64,000 bases of DNA from Thiodiazotropha sp040507035 (GCA_040507035.1 JBEVVR010000103.1:38003-102002); one strand, 5' to 3'. Counted from the first letter of the stretch, positions 53,289 to 62,648 are shown. The notes: generated by a model not told the origin, from the letters alone. Program-made: numbers and translations.

Positions 53289-54626
53289 TCAGGATTTCAG
53301 CCTATGCGCTATTGAGGTGATATGTTTTCCGTATCGTTCCACGGTTGCCGATAGCACGATGGTCAGCATACCGAGTATGGCGAGACTGGCCCAAATCCCC
53401 AAGTCAAAGGTGACAAGCAGTTCACTGCTCAACACTACCATGCTGCCAATCAGGGTCAGCAACGATAGTTTCAACAAACTGCTCTCATCGGCACCGTAAC
53501 TGTAGAGCAGGATAGACCCGGACAAGAGGGTCGCGAAGAGAGCTGTCGCCACCCCCGGCCATATTGCTTCTTCGATTATTGCAATAACAAGTCCGAGGTA
53601 GAAGATTGTACGAAAATAGTACTCCCCCCCGGTTAGGGCGCGTTTCGACAGATCGAGCAGGAATGTACTAGCAATCATGCCGAAAATGACTACCAGCCAG
53701 TGTCCGATCTGTGGCGCCATTCCGTCCAGCACCTGAGTAAAGTACAAGGCCGTCATCAAGGCGGGAAACATGGATAGCATCTCCAGCGAACTTCTAAAAC
53801 GGATCGTGGTGGTGAGTGAGAGCGCGAGTTGCCTCAATAGCAGATAGATGAGCAGGCCAATCGTGGCGAAGGCCATGGCATCCATTGCGTAGAGATAGGC
53901 GCCGCGACCGATCATGATAATCAACGGCAACAACACCAGTATGCCTGCCACAAAGCCCTCGCCGGTTCTCATTGCCGGCATGGTTCTGCGAAGTAGGAAA
54001 AGATTGTGAAAGCTGAACAGTAGTGCCGGCGCCACAAGCAGTGTCGTGATTCCCATGTTACGAATCGGTAACAGCAGTAAAACCACATTCAGCATCATAA
54101 GCAGGCTGAGACGGCGCGAGGCCGGGCGAGCCAGTACGCTGAAGCCAAACAGCGACTGACCACCCAGGATGACAAAGCTGCCAGCCAGCAGTAACAGCAC
54201 CGTATTCAGAGAATCGGCAGTCCAAAATGCAAAATCAGGAAGATTGCCGACCGCGGGAAACCACTGCACCTGGGAGTAGATCATGGCACCGAGTATGGTA
54301 AATACCGCGCTGGTTGAGACCAGGCTTAAACCAAGGAAGACCCGGGCACTCTTTTGCTCTTTGAGTAAAATGCTGGTGGCAAACCCCAGCAGCGTCAAAA
54401 CCAGGGTTTCACCAAGAATCATGCCATAGCGAAGCAGATCATCAGCATCATCCCAGCGTTGAAACAGAAACAGTAGGATCGCGATGATGGTGAGACTTCC
54501 ACCGAGCAGCCGCAGTACGGTTGAGACTTCGAAGTATCGGGAGATGGTTGTTTGCCAACCCCCCATGCTCACCGCTTCAGAGGCAGGCTCCAATTGTGGG
54601 TTAACTGTGCTTTCAGAGGGTGTCAT
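53289..54626 (-). CDS. Polytopic inner-membrane protein, PspA-like partner
   Basis: A 445-residue protein with about 11-12 membrane segments and a short cytoplasmic N-terminus (residues 1-33). The first helices contain VLRLLGGSLTIIAILLFLFQ, and the protein ends with charged RYGKHITSIAHRLKS. I recognise no transporter motif; it resembles uncharacterised membrane proteins. Its ATG overlaps the stop of the PspA-like gene (54623-54626), so the two are translated together. A role in membrane-stress response is inferred from that partner only. Confidence 0.75.
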   Translation of the reverse strand: MTPSESTVNPQLEPASEAVSMGGWQTTISRYFEVSTVLRLLGGSLTIIAILLFLFQRWDDADDLLRYGMILGETLVLTLLGFATSILLKEQKSARVFLGLSLVSTSAVFTILGAMIYSQVQWFPAVGNLPDFAFWTADSLNTVLLLLAGSFVILGGQSLFGFSVLARPASRRLSLLMMLNVVLLLLPIRNMGITTLLVAPALLFSFHNLFLLRRTMPAMRTGEGFVAGILVLLPLIIMIGRGAYLYAMDAMAFATIGLLIYLLLRQLALSLTTTIRFRSSLEMLSMFPALMTALYFTQVLDGMAPQIGHWLVVIFGMIASTFLLDLSKRALTGGEYYFRTIFYLGLVIAIIEEAIWPGVATALFATLLSGSILLYSYGADESSLLKLSLLTLIGSMVVLSSELLVTFDLGIWASLAILGMLTIVLSATVERYGKHITSIAHRLKS

Positions 54627-55279
54627 GACTCATCCTCCTTCAGCCTTTTCAGTTCGGCTTTGTGTGCCGCCAAGCGCTCTTCCCTTTGCAATCGCTCTTC
54701 AAGTGTATCGACATTGGATGCAACCGGATCATTGACCGGATGCTGCAGCTCATTTTTGTTAATGGCAAGCTCCCAACGGTCAAAGGCCTGCTCAAGATCC
54801 ACTGTTTCAAAGCAGGCATTGCTTTGGATTATGTTTTCCGCCTTGGTGGACAGATCCCGACCTCGAAACTCCTGCAGGCGCCGTTCATCACTGATCAGTT
54901 TCTGTTCCAGTTGTTTCAAGTTGTTGGCCAAACGGAATGCCAATTGGTTGTATTCTTGCTGCTGCTGTTGCAACTGTTCTTTCTGTTCTGCACAGCGGTC
55001 GCGACGCTCAAGACAGGCGATCGCTTGAGACTCATCACTATTCGCCAGGGATCTGGCCCTGCGCGTCCAGTTCTCTATATCATGTTGCAAGGCATCCTGT
55101 TGCTTACTTGCCACGTCAATCTTTCTGTTTATCTGTGACTGCTGTAGCTTTATGCGGGCAATGGCATCACGACTCTCTTGCAGAGCAGCATCGATAACGG
55201 CGTCATGGTTCTCTATTCGGCTGACTGCTTCGTCTAAATGCGATCGAAAACTAACGGTTAGACGTCTAAAAAGGCTCAT
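54623..55279 (-). CDS. PspA/IM30-like coiled-coil protein
   Basis: A product of about 218 residues. The start ATG 55279 lies behind AAGGGAG; GTG 55288 is an alternative. An amphipathic N-terminus (SLFRRLTVSFRSHLDEAVSR) leads into long heptad-rich helices (ALQESRDAIARIKLQQSQIN, CAEQKEQLQQQQQEYNQLAF). This resembles PspA/IM30 proteins, which bind and stabilise the inner membrane under stress, but the match is by pattern. The coupled downstream gene encodes a polytopic membrane protein. Confidence 0.7.
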   Translation of the reverse strand: MSLFRRLTVSFRSHLDEAVSRIENHDAVIDAALQESRDAIARIKLQQSQINRKIDVASKQQDALQHDIENWTRRARSLANSDESQAIACLERRDRCAEQKEQLQQQQQEYNQLAFRLANNLKQLEQKLISDERRLQEFRGRDLSTKAENIIQSNACFETVDLEQAFDRWELAINKNELQHPVNDPVASNVDTLEERLQREERLAAHKAELKRLKEDES

Positions 55280-55440
55280 TGTTGTCACTCCCTTAAATCA
55301 ATCTCTGGTGGTGTACAACATCGTCTAAAATAATACTTTTTACCAATGAAAAAACAAAAGAGCATGATAAATTGACTGGGGGTATAAGAAAATAATACGC
55401 TGGTGAGTAACTCATTAATCCAATGCCGTATTGAACTTCC

Positions 55441-56610
55441 ATGATCAACACCCTGGCCATCGCCAACTATCGCTCGCTTCTAAACCTGGTTATCCCCCTG
55501 GGGAGTCTCAATGTGGTGACCGGGGCGAATGCCAGTGGCAAATCCAATCTCTACCGTTCATTGCGATTGTTGGCGGAGACGGCGCAGGGTGGCGTGATCA
55601 ATGCCTTGGCGAAGGAAGGCGGGTTGGAGTCCACCTTCTGGGCAGGCCCGGAAAATATCTCGCGCAGCATGAAACAGGGAAGCGTGCCCGTTCAGGGTGG
55701 ACCGAAACAGTCGAAGACACGCCTCAGGCTCGGCTTTTGCACCGATGATTTCGGTTACTCCATCTCACTTGGCCTGCCAGCTCCTTCGGCTTCCGCCTTT
55801 GCCCTCGATCCCGAGGTGAAACGTGAATGCATTTGGGCGGGCAATACATTCAGACCGGCTAGCCAGCTGGTGGATAGGAATGGAAGTGTCATCAAAATCA
55901 GAGAGGAGCGGCGCTGGGAGGTGATCTCCCAGCACGCGAACAGTTTCGATAGCCTCTTCGGACAGATAGCCGACCCGGTGCGGACGCCAGAAGTTGTTTC
56001 GCTGCGGGATAACATTCGAGGCTGGCGATTCTATGATCACTTCCGTACCGATGCGGACGCACCGGCAAGACAGCCTCAATTGGGTACCCGCACACCCGTG
56101 TTGCATCATGATGGGCGTGATCTGGCCGCGGCCCTGCAGACCATCAGGGAGGTTGGTGATACACAAGCCCTGAATGAAGCAATCGGCGACGCATTCCCCG
56201 GCTCGAAACTCTCCATCAGCATAAGGGAGGATGGACGCTTCTCAATTGCACTTGAGCAATACGGATTGCTAAGGCCTCTGTCGGGGTTCGAGTTGTCTGA
56301 CGGCACCCTGCGCTATCTACTCTGGGTTGCAGCGCTGCTCACCCCCAGACCACCGCCGCTGATGGTGCTCAACGAACCGGAGACAAGCCTCCATCCCGAT
56401 CTGCTGCCCGCGTTGGCGCGTTTGATCATAAAGGCTTCCGAGCAAACACAGGTGTGGGTCGTCTCCCATGCAAGCCGCCTGATTGCAGCCCTGGAAAAGG
56501 CGGAAAACTGCCATTCGCTGGGACTGGAGAAAGAGTTCGGGCAGACAATTGTTAAAGATCAGGGCCTGCTCGACGAGCCCGCTTGGCATTGGCCGGATTT
56601 GAAAAAATAA
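55441..56610 (+). CDS. RecF/SMC-type AAA ATPase
   Basis: A 389-residue ATPase of the ABC/RecF-like AAA class. Walker A is GANASGKSNLYRSL (residues 28-41), the signature region is GFELSDGTLRYLLWVAALL and Walker B is MVLNEPETSLHPDL, followed by a switch His in WVVSHASRL. Similar solitary ATPases (OLD-like without a nuclease, or DUF2813-like) are common. No toprim nuclease domain is seen at the C-terminus. No defence partner is adjacent, so a role in defence or repair is only a possibility. Confidence 0.86.
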   Translation: MINTLAIANYRSLLNLVIPLGSLNVVTGANASGKSNLYRSLRLLAETAQGGVINALAKEGGLESTFWAGPENISRSMKQGSVPVQGGPKQSKTRLRLGFCTDDFGYSISLGLPAPSASAFALDPEVKRECIWAGNTFRPASQLVDRNGSVIKIREERRWEVISQHANSFDSLFGQIADPVRTPEVVSLRDNIRGWRFYDHFRTDADAPARQPQLGTRTPVLHHDGRDLAAALQTIREVGDTQALNEAIGDAFPGSKLSISIREDGRFSIALEQYGLLRPLSGFELSDGTLRYLLWVAALLTPRPPPLMVLNEPETSLHPDLLPALARLIIKASEQTQVWVVSHASRLIAALEKAENCHSLGLEKEFGQTIVKDQGLLDEPAWHWPDLKK

Positions 56611-56801
56611 CGGATATCTACTGCAGTAGTTAAGGTTCTGTTCAGGATTGCTTGTATAGGCTAACAACTGGGGCATGTTAACACTAATCCAATCGGCCTC
56701 AATAGATGTGGGATATTTGCGATTGAATTTGCATTAACCATGTTCCCGCATATCAAGAGTAGTCTATATTAGTGCATAAGATAGATTTCAATAGGAAACG
56801 G

Positions 56802-57332
56802 ATGAGACGATTAAACTCAAGATCAATTCCCTACGTCTTTAGATATTGTGTTGTAGTATCGATGCTGATCTTCACCGCGGCATTTTCTGGTTGCTCCACA
56901 GTCTCCAAGCAAACCGTCTATACCACTGAAAAAGTCAAAGTCGCCAAACCCGCCCCTGCAGCCAGGAAAACAAAATCTGTGGTGGCGATTGCAGAGCAAC
57001 TTAAGGGCAAACCCTATCGTTACGGTGGCGTAACCCCAAAAGGTTTCGACTGTAGCGGTCTTGTCCACTACGCCTATCTGCAGACGGGCAGATCTATTCC
57101 GCGCACAACCCGGGATCAGTATCACGCTTCGCAACACCTGTCGATGGAAGATGCCGAACCCGGGGATCTGCTGTTTTTCAAAATAGACTCACGCAAGTTG
57201 TCCCATGTGGGGCTCTATGCGGGTGATGGCCGCTTCATCCATGCATCGACAAAGCAGAATAAGGTGGCAGAGGCATCAGTCAGCGATCCCTATTGGCGAA
57301 AGCGCTTGATAGGGGTGGGAAGGATACACTGA
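56802..57332 (+). CDS. NlpC/P60 (C40) peptidase lipoprotein
   Basis: A product of about 176 residues; ATG 56802 has AGGAAACGG upstream and is preferred to GTG 56772. The signal ends with lipobox FSGC. The C40 domain has catalytic Cys in GFDCSGLVHY, His in SHVGLYAG and a third polar residue in FIHAST. Such enzymes cleave stem-peptide bonds in peptidoglycan. It is a single-gene unit between the ATPase and the DUF4382 gene. Confidence 0.92.
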   Translation: MRRLNSRSIPYVFRYCVVVSMLIFTAAFSGCSTVSKQTVYTTEKVKVAKPAPAARKTKSVVAIAEQLKGKPYRYGGVTPKGFDCSGLVHYAYLQTGRSIPRTTRDQYHASQHLSMEDAEPGDLLFFKIDSRKLSHVGLYAGDGRFIHASTKQNKVAEASVSDPYWRKRLIGVGRIH

Positions 57333-57469
57333 TGGACCTTCCAAGAAGAATTAAATTCACATGGCAATAATATTTACAATTTTTTCATAAAATAAGAGAT
57401 AGGATTCTCAGAACCATCGCGGTTTCTATGGTACGTTTTTCCCAAACATAATTAGAGGGGGTAACGACC

Positions 57470-59131
57470 ATGGCAAAATTATTAAATACTATTGCAGCAC
57501 TGGCCCTTGCAGGCATCCTCACCACCAGCCTGATCTCCTGCGGTGGCGGGGGCAGCAGCGACTCCACAACAACAACCACAGCGGAGCGTACAGGTATCGT
57601 CGGCCTGCTGTTCACCGACAAACCCGCCGATCCCTCGCTATTCCTGGCCATGAATGCCACCATAGAGAGTGTGGAGTTGATCGGATCAGATGATGATGAT
57701 GTGGTTGACCTCTACTCCGATGAACCCCAGACGATAGATCTCCTCAGATTGAAAAATGAGTCGATTCCCTTCACCTTCAGTGATGACGTGCCGGTCGGTA
57801 CCTACTGCAAGATCCGCTTGACCTTGAGCGATCTGGAACTGGTGCTGGTGGACGACACCCCGGACGATCTGACGGACAATGAGACCCACCATCCCCAACT
57901 CCCGGGCAATGGCAAGCTCGACCTGCTCGCGCGGGGCTGTTTTACCGTGGAGGAGGGCAACGTAATTACCGTGCAGGTCGATATCGACGGCGGTAACTCG
58001 ATTCACGTTGTGGGAAACAACAACGGATTCAACTTCAGGCCGGTGGTATTCGTCGATGTGCTTGAAGAGGGCTTTGAGAGCAAACTGGTTCGCCTGCAAG
58101 GGGAGATCAGTGAAGTAATACCGGAAGAGGACGCTCTTCTGCTATGCGACGCCTTGCCGGTTCAGCAATCGGACAGCATGGAGTGCGTCAAGGTGAAGTT
58201 GAACGACGATACCGCTTTTTTCGATAACCAGACCTATGAGGGTATGCCGCGCTCCCTGGATGAGCTGTTGATGGAGGAGAAGGTGGGTGAGCAGCTGGTC
58301 GTGGTTGGCTGGCCCGAGCATCATGTAATGCCCCACTCAGGTGTGAATATTCCTGGTGGACATCTACCATCACCAGGTGAGTGCCGCCTCTGGACACTTG
58401 ATGAGCCCCCTGGACAACAACCCGCGCCAGGCGACTGTGAAGAATTGGAGGATCTGACATCGGATGATGAAGTTCTGGTGGATCACGAGGGTGTTGTAAG
58501 AGACAGATATCATCCGCTGATGGAAGTCGATGCCCTGGTTGTTGAACTGGGCGAGTTCCAGAAGATCGAGGGAGAGGTTAGCGCTGACGCCGACAGCAGT
58601 GGATTCGACATGGACGTGATCCAAGGGGATACGGACGTGGAGGTAGGCCCCTTAGCGGTCATGTTTCAAGCGGGTGAGCCCGGTATAAACGGCACCCGGA
58701 TTGTATCCAAGAGCGGCGATCTGCTGGATTATTCGGAGATAATCGCATTGCGCACTGTACAGGTCGACGGCGTCCCGGATATGTCCGGCGCCGAGGCCAT
58801 GCTCAAGGCAGCTCTAGTGATCGTCGATACCGCAACCTCGGCCGATGATGATGACAGGCAGGTTACCGGCAGCGTTGTCTCAACGGGCGCAAGCGGGTTC
58901 GTACTTTCACCGGATACCGACACGGTATGTGGAGTCGCTACCACGGACCTGATGGTCAGCTATGCGGACGATGTGGATTTTCTCACTGTCGTCATCACAG
59001 AAACGGTTAGCGAAATCACACCCGGAGGCACATTGGAAGCCGGTCAGGAAGTAGGCGTCAACGGTAGCTGCAGCGATCAAGGCTATATCGCAGAAAGCAT
59101 CGTGATAGTGGACGATCAGCGCACGCCATAG
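57470..59131 (+). CDS. DUF4382-domain lipoprotein
   Basis: A 553-residue lipoprotein with lipobox LISC at about residue 24. A GGGGSSDSTTTTT linker and a DUF4382 domain (VGLLFTDKPADPSLFLAMNA, VPVGTYCKIRLTLSD) follow. Later segments with RLQGEISEV, IEGEVSADADSSGFDMDV and VTGSVVSTGASGFVLSPD look like DUF5666-type beta repeats. The protein is strongly acidic (many DD pairs), typical of a calcium-binding surface lipoprotein, but no function is known. AGAGGGGG is the ribosome site. A strong terminator follows. Confidence 0.88.
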   Translation: MAKLLNTIAALALAGILTTSLISCGGGGSSDSTTTTTAERTGIVGLLFTDKPADPSLFLAMNATIESVELIGSDDDDVVDLYSDEPQTIDLLRLKNESIPFTFSDDVPVGTYCKIRLTLSDLELVLVDDTPDDLTDNETHHPQLPGNGKLDLLARGCFTVEEGNVITVQVDIDGGNSIHVVGNNNGFNFRPVVFVDVLEEGFESKLVRLQGEISEVIPEEDALLLCDALPVQQSDSMECVKVKLNDDTAFFDNQTYEGMPRSLDELLMEEKVGEQLVVVGWPEHHVMPHSGVNIPGGHLPSPGECRLWTLDEPPGQQPAPGDCEELEDLTSDDEVLVDHEGVVRDRYHPLMEVDALVVELGEFQKIEGEVSADADSSGFDMDVIQGDTDVEVGPLAVMFQAGEPGINGTRIVSKSGDLLDYSEIIALRTVQVDGVPDMSGAEAMLKAALVIVDTATSADDDDRQVTGSVVSTGASGFVLSPDTDTVCGVATTDLMVSYADDVDFLTVVITETVSEITPGGTLEAGQEVGVNGSCSDQGYIAESIVIVDDQRTP

Positions 59132-59161
59132 GCATCAGCCACACACGGTTCCAATGAAGAG

Positions 59162-59194
59162 ATCCCCGCACATGGTGCGGGGATTTTCTTTTTT
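59162..59194 (+). terminator. Rho-independent terminator after the DUF4382 gene
   Basis: ATCCCCGCAC (59162-59171) pairs perfectly with GTGCGGGGAT (59175-59184) around ATG, followed by TTTCTTTTTT. Confidence 0.92.
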
Positions 59195-59293
59195 CGAGGA
59201 TAGTTCAATGTAGACATTTTCCCATTCATGGTTATGATTTAGCGATAATTGGGGGACAGGGCCAAGCAATAATAACAGGCGAAGTCGCTAATC

Positions 59294-60010
59294 ATGGAAG
59301 TGGAAATCGAGTATCCCAGGCTGCTGCGCAGGGTCCAAGCCGTTCTTATCGACTCGGTGATCTTTATCTTAGTCATATTTTTGTGGTGGGCTATTTTACC
59401 GTTTTTGGAAAACCATTCGGCGGTGATTAAACTGGCTTTCCCGCTCATTGCCTGGACGACTCTGGACCCGGTACTTGTTGCCACAACCGGGGGGACACCC
59501 GGACACCATCTTCGGGGCATTGCGGTTCAGACCGCCAATACAGGTCATCGTCTTGGTATCGTCAGGTCATTGATACGCGCCTTGATCAAGCTGGTTACCA
59601 GTTGGTGGACATTCATCTTCGTTTTGACAAGCAAAAGGCATCAAGCGCTGCATGACCTTGCTGTCAGCTCCGTAGTTATCCTTCGTGAACCCGAAACACT
59701 GCCGGCATCCGAGCGCATGGCGGAGAGGGCGCATGACTCCGCAGACTATGACTATCCATCAGGTATCAGACGCATCATAATCATCTTTCTCTGGATCGTT
59801 TTTCTTACAGCGGCCTTGATCCTGCTGAAGACAGTACTACTTTCAAACGATTGCTTGGGGGGCGGTGCATGTACAACCTTGGATCATGCGGTCGTCTACC
59901 TGATAGACGTGATATGGTTCTTGGCACTCGGAGCCACGGTGGTTTACGGCTGGCGCTGCAAACTACCCGGGGCACGTAAGCGGAAATCAGCGGTGCAGGA
60001 TCTTGAATGA
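59294..60010 (+). CDS. RDD family membrane protein
   Basis: A 238-residue protein with the RDD pattern: EYPRLLRRVQAVLIDSVIFI at the start (Arg and Asp positions), HHLRGIAVQTANTGHRLG and HQALHDLAVSSVVI. About five membrane segments are predicted, two after residue 155. RDD proteins are small transporters or membrane proteins of unclear role, some linked to Na+/H+ exchange. It is convergent with the XRE regulator gene. Confidence 0.86.
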   Translation: MEVEIEYPRLLRRVQAVLIDSVIFILVIFLWWAILPFLENHSAVIKLAFPLIAWTTLDPVLVATTGGTPGHHLRGIAVQTANTGHRLGIVRSLIRALIKLVTSWWTFIFVLTSKRHQALHDLAVSSVVILREPETLPASERMAERAHDSADYDYPSGIRRIIIIFLWIVFLTAALILLKTVLLSNDCLGGGACTTLDHAVVYLIDVIWFLALGATVVYGWRCKLPGARKRKSAVQDLE

Positions 60011-60034
60011 TTGCACTGATGCTCAGTGCCAAGG

Positions 60035-60811
60035 CTAGGATTTCTTGACCTTGCCAGTCTTATTCGATCCCTCGGCTTTTCGCAGCGAGTCGAACAAACC
60101 ATAGGACCAGGGCCGCATGGCGACCACCACGGTAGTGCCGGTACGATCATCCAGGGGGAGTTTCGCATCGTCGTCATTCAACTCGTCGAACTCCCTCGCC
60201 AGATGCTCCATCTTGCGCTGGAAGACCCGATTCGAACTGTCCGCCAACATACCGTTGACCACGATCAGGCGCTCGTCTGAATGGTCAAAACGGGAGGAGA
60301 AGAACTCCGCCTCTATCTTCTCCTGAAAGAAGCGTTGTATGGGGCCGTTTTCCTGCCATTTGAAGTTACGGGCGACGAGCAGTTTCACCCGGTTTTTCGG
60401 CAGCAGTTCGATCAAGCGCAGGCGATCGAGCTTGGCCAGATGTTGGATGCACCGATGTTCGGAAAGGTGGAAGCGCTCAACGATCTCTTCCAGGCTCCAT
60501 CGATTGAGCACGCAAACCGTAACCAGAAGCAGCTCCAGGTTTCCGGCGATCTCTTGCTCCTGTTCCACACTCAGCCCGGAGATGGCAGCCGCGCCTCCCC
60601 ACTCACTCATATCCTGGACAAGATCGGAGATCTCCATCTCCATCAGCTGACAGACCTGATCAAGACGCTCCAGGGTAAACCGCCGCTTGGCGAAGAGACG
60701 CTTCACATTGGCCTCTGATAGCTGCAGGTGCTTGGCCACATCCGCGTAGGTCAGGCCGTGGGCCTTGAGGGTCCTCTTCAGGGCGTCGATGAGTTGTTGG
60801 GTTTGGGCCAT
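60035..60811 (-). CDS. XRE-type helix-turn-helix regulator with C-terminal domain
   Basis: A 258-residue protein. The N-terminal helix-turn-helix (residues 12-60; LTYADVAKHLQLSEANVKRLFA) is of XRE type. A second helical region (LEEIVERFHLSEHRCIQHLAKLDRLRLIEL) recalls a winged helix, and a C-terminal domain (FFSSRFDHSDERLIVVNGML) ends with a charged tail GSNKTGKVKKS. The ligand is unknown. It sits upstream of the rtcB region but reads toward RDD, so regulation of rtcB is possible, not shown. Confidence 0.85.
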   Translation of the reverse strand: MAQTQQLIDALKRTLKAHGLTYADVAKHLQLSEANVKRLFAKRRFTLERLDQVCQLMEMEISDLVQDMSEWGGAAAISGLSVEQEQEIAGNLELLLVTVCVLNRWSLEEIVERFHLSEHRCIQHLAKLDRLRLIELLPKNRVKLLVARNFKWQENGPIQRFFQEKIEAEFFSSRFDHSDERLIVVNGMLADSSNRVFQRKMEHLAREFDELNDDDAKLPLDDRTGTTVVVAMRPWSYGLFDSLRKAEGSNKTGKVKKS

Positions 60812-60955
60812 GAGCTGTCGACAAGTAGTCTCTTGTTATACTGATTGATCTAATTATTGGTAGAGTATCTCAAGCTTAGACACTTGGCCAATATCCATCC
60901 GGGTCACACAGTTGATTATCCAGCATAGGCCGGCGTGGTCTTCTCTCAGTGCACC

Positions 60956-61102
60956 CTATGCACTCAAAGAAAACCACCCCTTGCGCAGGTTCTGTTTCTC
61001 TTTTCGGCGCTTGGCCTTGTTGGTTTTTTCATGCACGCCACCTTTGCTGAGCAGGGGATGGTTGTGCAACGGATTGCGTTGTCTGTTGTTTCGTCTTTTC
61101 AT
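60956..61102 (-). CDS. 48-residue basic protein
   Basis: ATG 61102 has TGAGGA eight bases upstream and gives a 48-residue, very basic product (KRRNNRQRNPLHNHPLLSKG at the start, KAKRRKEKQNLRKGWFSLSA at the end). The longer frame from 61183 is unlikely. Many Arg/Lys and the HNHPLLSKGG motif suggest an RNA- or ribosome-binding small protein, but I do not claim a family. It lies between the XRE gene and the rtcB inverted repeat. Confidence 0.55.
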   Translation of the reverse strand: MKRRNNRQRNPLHNHPLLSKGGVHEKTNKAKRRKEKQNLRKGWFSLSA

Positions 61103-61215
61103 CTGTTTTTCCTCATAGAACTTTTCCTGATTACTTACCATTCTCACTAAATTAATTTGCCGGTTATTTTTTATACAATTCAAAGGCAGGTGTTCGGTGC
61201 CACACTCGGAACAGT

Positions 61216-61321
61216 CTTTGTGAACTCAGCAGTCTCGGAAAGCCGCTGTAAACCCATCCCTGGGCGCTCGACGGCCGCGTCCCTGCGGCCGACGCTTTCC
61301 GAGACTGCTGAGTCCACAAAG
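61216..61321. repeat. 28-bp inverted repeat with internal hairpin upstream of the basic gene
   Basis: Arms 61216-61243 and 61294-61321 pair at 27 of 28 positions; the inner 20 bp (ACTCAGCAGTCTCGGAAAGC and its complement) are perfect. The 50-base interior holds a second hairpin, GGCCGC/GCGGCC (61273-61290), and CCATCCCTGGGCGCTCGA, a motif I recognise from dispersed intergenic repeats of gammaproteobacteria. The element lies between rtcB and the 48-residue gene, both on the minus strand, so it may act as the rtcB terminator as well as a mobile repeat. Confidence 0.75.
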
Positions 61322-61437
61322 CCTGCAGAGCTTGCATCATGAATTGAGCTCCGAAATTACAGTGTCAGCGAATGAGTAGCTGAGAATGGTAAGTAATCTG
61401 GTAACTTTAAAAAAAGCGTGCCGGTCGCCCGGCCCGC

Positions 61438-62643
61438 TCAGCCTTTGACACACAACACCTGTTTCAGGGTGTGCACCACTTCAACCAGGTCCTCCTGGTT
61501 CGCCATCACCTGGTCGATATCCTTGTAGGCGCCGGGGATCTCATCGATGACCCCCTTGTCCTTACGGCACTCCACGCCCCGGGTCTGGCTCTCCAGGTCG
61601 TCCCGGTTAAACTGCTTCTTCGCCTTGGAGCGGGACATGCGGCGACCCGCGCCATGGGAACAGGAGCAGAAGGAGTCCGCGTTGCCCTTACCGCGCACAA
61701 TGTAGGACTTGGCACCCATGGAACCGGGGATGATTCCCAGCTCCCCCTCACCGGCGCGAATCGCACCCTTGCGGGTGACGTAGACCTCGGCGCCGAAGTG
61801 GTGCTCCTGTACTACATAGTTGTGGTGGCAGTTGATCGCCTCCTTGGTGATGACGAAGGGGGGCAGATCAGACTTCAGGGCCTCGAGGATATGCTGCATC
61901 ATCTCCCGGCGGTTGATCATGGCGTAGTCCTGGGCCCAGCCAACCGCTTCGATGTAGTCCTCGAAGTGTTGCGCACCCTCGGTGAAGTAGGCCAGATCCC
62001 GGTCGGGCAATCTACCCAGCTGATCCCCCAGATCCTTGCGCGCCAGATTGATGAAGTAGCGCCCGATGACATTGCCGATGCCCCGGGAACCGGAGTGCAG
62101 CATCACCCACACCGCATCGTTCTCATCCAGGCAGAGTTCGATGAAGTGATTGCCGCCCCCCAGTGTCGCCAGTTGACGCACCCAGACATCGTAGGGCCGC
62201 TTGCGCTGCATCTTGATGATGGCCGGATGCTTCTTGAGGATCTCATCCAGTCGCTTCGCCAGAGGTACAACGGTAGAGCGCTTCACCGGATCCCGGTCGT
62301 GGATATCGAACCCCACCGGAATCGCCCGCTCGATGCGGTGGCGTACCATGCGCAGGCTGTCGGGCAGCTCATCGGCGTTGAGCGAGAGGCGGATGGCGTT
62401 CATGCCGCAACCTATATCCACCCCGACGGCCGCCGGCACTATGGCCCCCTTGGTGGGGATCACCGAGCCGACGGTGGCGCCGATCCCCGCATGGACATCG
62501 GGCATCGCCGCCACATGGTGGTGGATAAAAGGCATCTGCGACACGTTCGCCAGTTGGGTCAGTGCCGTCGACTCGGTGTCCCCGGTCCAGATATGGACCG
62601 GCACCTTGCCTTTGTTGAGTGTTTGCAGAATAGGCATAGCCAT
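61438..62643 (-). CDS. rtcB: RNA-splicing ligase RtcB
   Basis: RtcB joins RNA 2',3'-cyclic phosphate or 3'-phosphate ends to 5'-OH ends with GTP and Mn2+. The 401-residue product has DVHAGIGATVGSVIPT, the metal-binding VDIGCGMNAIRL (Cys79), LGGGNHFIEL (His166), MLHSGSRGIGN (His183) and the guanylated His330 in CSHGAGRRMSR. The length is that of the shorter, bacterial form. It starts five bases after the stop of the upstream gene, so the two form one operon. No RtcA or RtcR gene is visible. Confidence 0.97.
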   Translation of the reverse strand: MAMPILQTLNKGKVPVHIWTGDTESTALTQLANVSQMPFIHHHVAAMPDVHAGIGATVGSVIPTKGAIVPAAVGVDIGCGMNAIRLSLNADELPDSLRMVRHRIERAIPVGFDIHDRDPVKRSTVVPLAKRLDEILKKHPAIIKMQRKRPYDVWVRQLATLGGGNHFIELCLDENDAVWVMLHSGSRGIGNVIGRYFINLARKDLGDQLGRLPDRDLAYFTEGAQHFEDYIEAVGWAQDYAMINRREMMQHILEALKSDLPPFVITKEAINCHHNYVVQEHHFGAEVYVTRKGAIRAGEGELGIIPGSMGAKSYIVRGKGNADSFCSCSHGAGRRMSRSKAKKQFNRDDLESQTRGVECRKDKGVIDEIPGAYKDIDQVMANQEDLVEVVHTLKQVLCVKG

Positions 62644-62648
62644 GCTCC

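Noticed and set aside
60956..61183. Identification of the small basic protein as ArfA
   Set aside because: It is small and basic like ArfA, but lacks the ArfA pattern I know (a conserved KGKGSY-type stretch), so no name is given.
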